Assembly: GCF_010093595.1 (NCBI RefSeq)
Contig: NW_022985457.1
Location: forward strand, 304,226-368,225
Direction of reading: 5' to 3'
DNA from: Mytilinidion resinicola
Taxonomy: Eukaryota; Ascomycota; Dothideomycetes; Mytilinidiales; Mytilinidiaceae
DNA: 64,000 nucleotides
Made by a program: the position numbers and the translations under genes. Each line of letters starts with the position of its first letter. Within the stretch, counting starts at the first letter, position 1. The notes beneath the pieces are model-generated. The model ran no database searches. It saw only the letters and a program-made list of their open reading frames with translations, and was not told the origin of the DNA. Positions 55,937 to 64,000 of this stretch are shown one piece after another.

Positions 55937-56229
55937 TCAAGCAGCTCTTTTACTCCTTAATCGCTCATACAAGCATTGGCCACACTCGCAAGTCTTGATT
56001 TCTTTCTTGGTGATGGGGTCCTCATCCCCTGGCTTTCCGGGGCATGATGGCACTGGTAGATCGTTATGAGGAACGCGTGCGAAGAGAAGGCCTGCGAAGA
56101 AGAAGTCTTGGTCAGCCTTTACTTTTTTTCTACGTCGCAGAAGGATTCTGGACTACGTTGCCTCTCACACCAATCAGTAACCACGTTCTTGTGCTTGCAT
56201 GTGTATGTAAACTCGGCTTTTTCGCACAT
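55937..56229 (-). CDS. Small Cys/His protein, array copy 9 (intact, longest)
   Basis: Exons 56229-56157 and 56091-55937 give 75 residues; the intron (GTAGTC..CGCAG) is phase 1 and its donor is poor. Exon 1 is MCEKAEFTYTCKHKNVVTDW, then Cys 21; the usual Gly 12 is Lys here. Exon 2 has VPSCPGKPGDEDP, then KTCECGQC and a basic end (RLRSKRAA). It is the first copy of the array in transcription order and the most diverged. Confidence 0.65.
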
Positions 56230-56873
56230 CTTGAGAGATCGAGGTAGAGTTTGAACGAGGCTTCGAGTAGCTTGTCTGGTATGTTCGAGGTTCCTTGCTG
56301 GAATATTTGGGAGAAGATCGAGGCAGAGTTTGAATATAGGTTCGAGTAGTTTGTTTGGTATGTTCAAGGTTTCGTTGCTGGCGTATTTGGGAAATCAATT
56401 CCTAGAAGTGAAAGCAAGAAGTATTTATTTGCAGTTATTGACGTAGGAGTCAAAACAAGGGGAGGAGGGAGTCAAGAAAATCTTACTTGAAACTCAAGAG
56501 TCAGCCCGCATGTCGCACTCTCGGAACCTTGGACATCATGCTGCATTAGTCCAGTCAGCTAGTATACCATGCTCCCTCATTCTCCTCTTTTTTCGGCACT
56601 ACGACTCATCCATACGCCTGCTTATACAGTCATTTAACGTGAAAGGCATCCCTGCCCGGGAGAGTGCGTTTCAACAGTTGAGCACATGTCGTGGCATGAA
56701 CCACGCTTTAGAGGAGGAGTATATGAATTTTAAATGAACCTAGGAATGTCTGTTAAAGGTTATCCTCACAACCTGCTACTTCAGTCTATCCAGCTAACTA
56801 GGACGTATGTACGCTTGCCTCCGCTACTAAGCTTTGACTCCAAGTAGCACCAACCAGGACTCATACCCCAGAC
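56230..56873. other. Intergenic, probable decayed array units
   Basis: A direct duplication of about 60 bp (GTTCGAGTAG..TTGGTATGTTC..AAGGTT) lies at 56260-56390. On the minus strand ATG TGC at 56687 starts a short MCSTVETHS frame that may be another dead array copy. Confidence 0.4.
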
Positions 56874-58841
<1,968 letters not shown>

Positions 58842-59757
58842 GATCGAGAAAGAGAACCGAATGAGTCTTTCAAGAAAACGTAAAAGTTGGTGGGAAGAGA
58901 AACTGTAACGGAGCAAAGCTGCTTGGTTTGGCTGCCCAAAATTTGGAAAAACACCCCTCTCTTAAATAGAGATTGATAACTCAGAGGTCTCGTAAATCAA
59001 CCTCCGCCATGCGGCCCAATGTTCGTTCCCTGGCTTGGGCTCCGGTGAATTTTTTTACCAGCGCAGTAGTGTCGTGAGATGAAGGTGAAATGCAGAGTGG
59101 TGAGGGACGAAATCTAGGAGGCCCGAATCGGGGCAAAGCCTTATGGGGAAGGTTGAAAGTGTATACATCATCGGCGGTAGATCTAGTCTGCGGCATTTCC
59201 TCACTACCGGCTGTGGCTCCTCAATATACATGGCGGAGTAAGACTCGATCGTGGGCTAGCTAAGCAACTGTGATGTGAGAGGCTTGAAGTCTGTCAGCTG
59301 CTTAAGCACTTCCGGAGGGTTGAACAACGCCCACCTAGGCGCCTTCCCTGGTCTTGTTTGCGGGGTAGATATATTAAATCAATTACCGCGGCATGTTTTA
59401 TATTGAAGTAATGGAAACACCCATGACATATCGGCCAAAAGACCAAATCCAGCGATCTTCCCGATCGTGTGGAGTCCCCACAGCTGCAAGGCACGGGTCG
59501 CTTATCCATCGACACTGCTTCCAGAAACCTTCCTATAGAGTAGTGATATTACCACCAATCACAAGCTGGGACTAACAAACCACCGAGGAGCCTTTCTTAG
59601 CGATGTGATCGAAAAGTCAGAGGTAAAGGAGGTGGGAAGGGAGAAGTTCGCGTTCATGAAAGCGGCTAGCGGATTTCGTCAATCACGTCGCGTAGTTCTC
59701 GCTCTTCTCCATCTACCTCATCACGATCTGAATAAGTACATTAATTCAAGCTTCAGC
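58842..59757. other. Intergenic, nothing recognised
   Basis: Glucoamylase promoter region and 5' flank of the F-box-like gene. No domain or repeat is seen. Confidence 0.45.
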
Positions 59758-61144
59758 ATGAGTACACCGGAGCGCATACAGTCTGCAAGTGATGGTGGGT
59801 CTGCTGCGTCACATTGGTGGAGCCCAGCGAATATTGCTTGCTAATGCCACCAAAGGGCATCCTCCACCTCTCAACGACGCGTCGTTCATGGAGCCGCCTC
59901 TTAACAATGCTACCTCCAAACCGGAATCCGACATCATTTGGAACGGCTTTAAAACACGACCCTGTCTCTCCGCGAGCAGTTGATATATCGTGCAGTGTCC
60001 AACAAGCTTCAGGACCTTCCTGCCGAGATCCGACTCGAAGTATTCAGATACGCGTTCGATTACGGTGCAAGAGCTCCCGTCACCGTCCAGAAGGATACAA
60101 CTGAGCTTTCATGGGTGTCGTATGACCCACGGAGCCAACTATACAATTGGTGCAACGAAAAACTGGTTGGGCTCAACATCGCCCTGGAGGCGGCTGAGGC
60201 GTTATATGGATGTGTCTGGTTCGAGCTGGCTGCGTTTGAAAGCACTCCCTGCTTCATCAAGTCATCGATAGCTGTACGATATTTCAAGCCCGGAGACCAC
60301 GTCAAAAACATTAGCTTCGAAATTGGCGAACCCAACTTTTACACTGACTTCGATACTCGATATCGACCACCCCCATACGAGCATGTTGATGTGCACCCGC
60401 AAGCTTGGAAATGCCTTGAGTTGCTTTTAGAGATGCCGAAGCATTCCCTGCCGTTGGGCGGGAGAAGAGTTTCTTGCGATGGCCCCTACTATCATTGGCT
60501 TGAGAAGGCGTGGGGTGCATATAAAAGTCACTCGTTGGGACGAACTACTTGATTGTTCCAGGGACGACGACCCAGATGCGTACGAGCAGGACGGAGATGA
60601 TGAATCGATGTGGTCCGAAGCCGATTATTCGAGAAACGAGTTCCAGCACTCGAGACAGAAGGTCAAGGGTGAAACTTGCGACCCTGGAGCATGGTTGAAA
60701 TTGCAGCATAATAGGAAGTATCAAGGGGGTGATGATATGCCTGAAGATGGACTGTCGGACCTTGGCATGAACGAAGCCTTGAATAAAGCCCCAGTTCAAG
60801 AGCATGTTCACGCTGATACAAACAATGAGATTAGCTTCAAAGCCGAGGTGCAAATAGAAGATCAACCCGACTCTAATTGGGAGCGTCAAGAACCTGAGTG
60901 GTTATATGATGATCAGAGCTTCCTCGACTATCAGCGCTCAAAGAACTCCTGGACACCTCCCCAGCGCATTGAAAAAATATTCGATACACCAACAACGGAT
61001 GACTACGAGACTATGCGAATGTACGACGAGGATCCTGAGAGATTCTGGAGGCTACCTAACGTTTCTAAGTACCACATATTTCTGCACAAACATCTACAAA
61101 AGCCAGTATCGCACAAAAGGTCGATACCAGAGGTCGAGGAATAA
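59758..61144 (+). CDS. F-box-like protein, tandem paralogue A
   Basis: The best model is exons 59758-59794, 59996-60509 and 60562-61144, giving 377 residues. The F-box-like start is SNKLQDLPAEIRLEVFRYAF, and the paralogue pattern continues with YNWCNEKLVGLNIALEAAEA and SSIAVRYFKPGDHVKNISFE. The first intron (201 nt, phase 1) matches that of paralogue B (209 nt). The second intron is uncertain (weak GTGGGG donor). Without it, the other frame carries APTIIGLRRRGVHI, which aligns better with paralogue B than the spliced reading does. A one-base frameshift near 60440 is therefore an alternative explanation. The C-terminal extension (DDDPDAYEQDGDDESMW) is acidic and absent from B. Function is probably a ubiquitin-ligase adaptor. 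Confidence 0.6.
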
Positions 61145-61630
61145 GTCGACCGCTTTAAACGCCTACGTATTTCCCGCGTTCCTTTCCATAATTTCGTATA
61201 GTTCCAATACTGCCATCCCGGCTTATGTATCCCCTATATTCTGCACCTAGAATTCTATATGCGCTCACAAGCATTGTTTTTGCCTTGATTGGAGTGCCCG
61301 ACACGGGGCCACCCTGCGCAGACCCTCCAGATCTCTCAGGAATTACATCCTATTCAAGTTTACAGCAACGAGGGAAATAGATTCTGGCGAAGGACATTGA
61401 TGTTGCCCTTACCTCTAAGTAATTACAAAATAAAGAAAGTCAGTACGTCGTGTTGGCTGAATGCGGTGGTACGCGTGGTTGATCGCGAAAAGTACCACGG
61501 GTCATCATCGTCAACCCTTCACTTCAAATTAGAATATTGGCATCGACACTCTGTCCCCACAGACATTTCAAATTCCTCGCACATCCACTTCCGCAGTCTA
61601 ACACTCTCGACGAAACCCGAGCATCTCACG
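61145..61630. other. Intergenic between F-box-like paralogues
   Basis: Short frames only; no recognised feature. Confidence 0.45.
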
Positions 61631-62394
61631 ATGGTCACAACTGTCGAACGAAAGGCTCAAGGTGAGTTGCGAAACCGGTCTAAGCCGATACAACAGTTAT
61701 TTCATAACAGTGGCTAATGGCTTGTGAAGGGTATCCCCACGTGTGTCACAGGCCGCTATATGCCAACGGCATAGTTTGCTAGGGTATAATCTACTTGCTC
61801 GACTCCAAGGACGGCCCTCTGTCCGCAGACCTGAGGCGTCGCCCTTCATGGGACGAGCACGTACGCGTAGTCCATGCTGCTTCTGGGAAACTTCAGAAAC
61901 TCCCCGCCGAACTCCGCCTGCACATTTTCCGATATGTATTCCATCAGCCGATGTGGACTCTAATGATCCGAACCCCTTGCGCTGAAGGCTTCATGTTCCA
62001 GCATGTAGCGTACACTCGTTTTTGCGAGGGTGCCAGTATATATGATTGGTGCAACGAGAAGCTCGTGGGGCCGGAAATTGCATTAGAAGGTTCGGAGCTC
62101 CTGTGGAGGGCGACCGCGGTTGTAGTGAACCTGACGGGTCTTCCAGCCTTCATGAAACGCTCGCTCGCTGTACCAAATTTCAAGCTCGTGGACCATGCCC
62201 GGAGACTCTGCATTCATCTTCGTCGGCCAGAGACCTACACATCGGAGCAGTTGGGTCTGCTCTTGAACGTCCCGAAAGTGGAGAGTGTCTGTTTCCATTT
62301 TAATCTCGGACAGTACGAGGATCTCGAGGCTTCTCCTGTGGTCGTTAGCTTGAGGCAGCGTGGAGTGGATCTAGTTCTAGCTATGAATTCTTGA
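61631..62394 (+). CDS. F-box-like protein, tandem paralogue B
   Basis: Exons 61631-61661 and 61871-62394 give 184 residues. The model mirrors paralogue A: a 10-codon phase-1 first exon (MVTTVERKAQ), a 209 nt intron (GTGAGT..GCGTAG) and then GKLQKLPAELRLHIFRYVF. Also shared are YDWCNEKLVGPEIALEGSEL and FMKRSLAVPNFKLVDHARRL. The protein ends SLRQRGVDLVLAMNS, where A continues for a further acidic region. An unspliced start at 61795 is possible but would break the parallel with A. Its role is presumably as for A. Confidence 0.65.
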
Positions 62395-63059
62395 GCCGAA
62401 ATTTGAGCTAGACAAGCAAGACTACGGCCCTACACTTGTGGCCGAGAGCTTCGCAGATCAAATTGTCGATAGTACACATGATGAATACGCATCCACACAG
62501 AAGCATCAAGAGAAGAACGGAAGCTGACTTTGGAAACTTGACTTGTTCCGCGATCATATCACATAGAAAAGAACCATACATCGCATTACAAAAGTGAAAA
62601 GTATCAGAGTAGCGGATTCTATGAATTTCAACAGCTCGCGTCTTGGTTCCATATTCCCTATAGATTTATAGAGCAGAGTTGATTGCAGGTGTGCCATTTT
62701 GAAACTATCTCGCGACCCAAATTGGGGTTCGGACATCTAGAAGCTTACAATCTCCTATACAGCATTTCCTCACGCGTCCAATGCTTGATCTATCTTGCAA
62801 ACTATGGCTGCACTCTTTTCTCTTATACGACCTCTCCATTCTCGGCCGAGACAGCTTCTCCGCCTCCCTCACCCCTTCCAGCAAGGGTAGGCATATACCC
62901 CGCCAAACGCGGGGCAAAATTACCGTTCCGGAGACCCGACCTCCATCCGGAGGGACACTGTAATCTCTCCGAAACCGATTTCCAAGCACTATAATGGCAT
63001 TGCAAGTCCCTCATTCCTTCTTCTAAAAGGCTTACGAGAGGTGCTGCTAATTATCCATC
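62395..63059. other. Intergenic, nothing recognised
   Basis: 3' flank of the F-box-like gene and promoter of the FAH-family gene. No feature is supported. Confidence 0.45.
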
Positions 63060-64000
63060 ATGAAGACTGCCTTTGAAAGACTTGTTCGGTTCAAGAGCAA
63101 GGGAGGGGAGGTGCTGTATGGAGAGGCCCCGACTGGAGATGATTTGATTGGGAAGACGGTGGAGGTGTATGAAGGGGAGCAGCCGTGGGAGCTGAAGGCT
63201 ACTGGGAAGAAGGCTGGGATTGCGGAGGTTTGCGACCTTTCAAAGCAGTGGCTCGTTAATTAGCTAATTGGAGTGATTGCAGGTCCTGAGCCCTCTACCA
63301 GCGGCACCTATATTTTATGGAATTGGCTTGAACTACAAGGAGCATATTGCAGAAGCTGGCGTGCGTATAGATGACTCTAAAGTCTAGAGGAAATGCTGAA
63401 GACCTGAGGCGGCGACGCAGTTTCCAACACCAGGATTCCCTACAGTCTTCACAAAACCCGCCGGTAAACACCTCCAGATTCCAGACTTTCGAGTAAAGGC
63501 AAACGCTAACCTAGCTTCCAAATCTAGATGCTCTCGCCGGCCCATTCGACGACATAATCATCTACAAAGACTGTCAAAAGACCATGGACTACGAGGTAAA
63601 CAAACCCAACCCTATATCCCAAATAAACCCACTCTAACGCTATTCCTAGGGCGAACTCACCGTCATAATCGGCAAAGTCGCCCTCAACCTCACCGACTCC
63701 GACGACCCCTTCGACTACATCCTCGGCTATACCACTGGCAACGACGTCTCCTGCCGCTACTGGCAGATGCCCGAGCAATCCGGCAACCAGCACGGCTACG
63801 CCAAATCCTTCGACCGCTTCGGGCCCATCGGCCCCGTGCTCGTCTCCCCTAGCCTGATACCCGACCCGGCCGCGCTCACTCTCAAGTCTTTTGTGAACGG
63901 GGAGGAGCGGCAGAGCACGTCAACGAGCGATTTGCTGTTTACGATTCCGCAGATCATCAGGCATTTGAGCAGGGGCACGACGTTGCGGCCGGGGACGGCG
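63060..64000 (+). CDS. Fumarylacetoacetate hydrolase family protein, 5' part (cut by window end)
   Basis: Exons 63060-63227, 63283-63360, 63421-63463, 63528-63595 and 63650 onwards; all joins restore family sequence. The N-terminal domain is MKTAFERLVRFKSKGGEVLY, then PIFYGIGLNYKEHIAEAG, FPTPGFPTVFTKPA and DALAGPFDDIIIY. The metal site begins with MDYEGELTVIIGKVA (acidic ligand) and GYTTGNDVSCRYWQ (Asp ligand). FAH-family enzymes hydrolyse or decarboxylate beta-keto acids such as acylpyruvates. The exact substrate is unknown. The 3' end is beyond 64000. Confidence 0.88.

Larger units (their letters stand above)
51949..56229 (-). repeat. Tandem array of nine small Cys/His minigenes
   Basis: Nine copies lie head to tail in 4.3 kb, with starts 250-620 bp apart. 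Exon 1 is exactly 73 nt in seven copies and the intron is always phase 1 where readable. Segments like CAGCYARCTAGCCTCGACAC recur in the spacers (52420, 53189, 53675), so the duplicated unit includes 3' flanking sequence. Further CAGCTA(A/G)CTAG-like flanks near 56540 and 56770 hint at lost copies to the right. Confidence 0.8.

Overview
The window is nuclear DNA of a filamentous ascomycete (Pezizomycotina, probably Dothideomycetes). Most genes are interrupted by 45-75 nt GT..AG introns with CTAAC/CTGAC-like branch sites. Fungal hallmarks include a SAT4-type rhodopsin-like membrane protein, an NLR with an amyloid-type N-terminus, a module otherwise seen behind HET domains, BUD22, a long Not4 and a glucoamylase with CBM20. 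Exon positions come from reading splice sites and protein continuity by eye, not from transcripts.

Layout. 1-5.3 kb: a truncated membrane protein with an apparent one-base frameshift, a membrane-anchored GH16 glucanase and a conserved fungal protein, all on the minus strand. 5.3-9.7 kb: two tandem coiled-coil paralogues with the same intron position. 11.7-13 kb: an F-box protein, followed by a three-copy noncoding repeat. 14.3-17.7 kb: back-to-back relics of a GH3 beta-glucosidase and a lactose-permease-like sugar transporter, both missing their 5' parts, with a dispersed repeat between them. 18.2-22.9 kb: BUD22 and an RRDSSPF-repeat protein with PP1-docking-like motifs. 24.8-27.1 kb: an isochorismatase-like hydrolase and fragments.

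27.2-30.7 kb: two divergent genes 167 bp apart. The left one has a fungal N-terminal death/STAND-associated domain and ends in a short amyloid-like motif. The right one is an NB-ARC/TPR receptor that begins with almost the same motif. This fits an NLR-controlled, amyloid-templated cell-death (incompatibility) pair. The receptor's TPR tail is cut by an in-frame stop.

31.3-44.6 kb: Not4 (probably one long gene from 37061 down to 31303), complex I 30 kDa subunit divergent from it, a DUF1349 protein, a 2OG-Fe(II) oxygenase and a rhodopsin-like membrane protein. 46-51.3 kb: a HET-associated module without a HET domain, divergent from a GMPPA-like nucleotidyltransferase; then a MITE-like element, the second copy of the dispersed repeat and a RING-H2 protein.

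51.9-56.2 kb holds the most unusual feature: a head-to-tail array of nine two-exon minigenes, all on the minus strand. Each encodes, or once encoded, a 57-75 residue protein with Met-Cys at the start, C-x8-C-x-H-x7-C in exon 1 and a CxxC-type motif in exon 2. Six copies read intact and three are damaged. I recognise no named family.

56.9-64 kb: a secreted GH15 glucoamylase, two tandem F-box-like paralogues and the 5' part of a fumarylacetoacetate-hydrolase-family gene that runs off the window.
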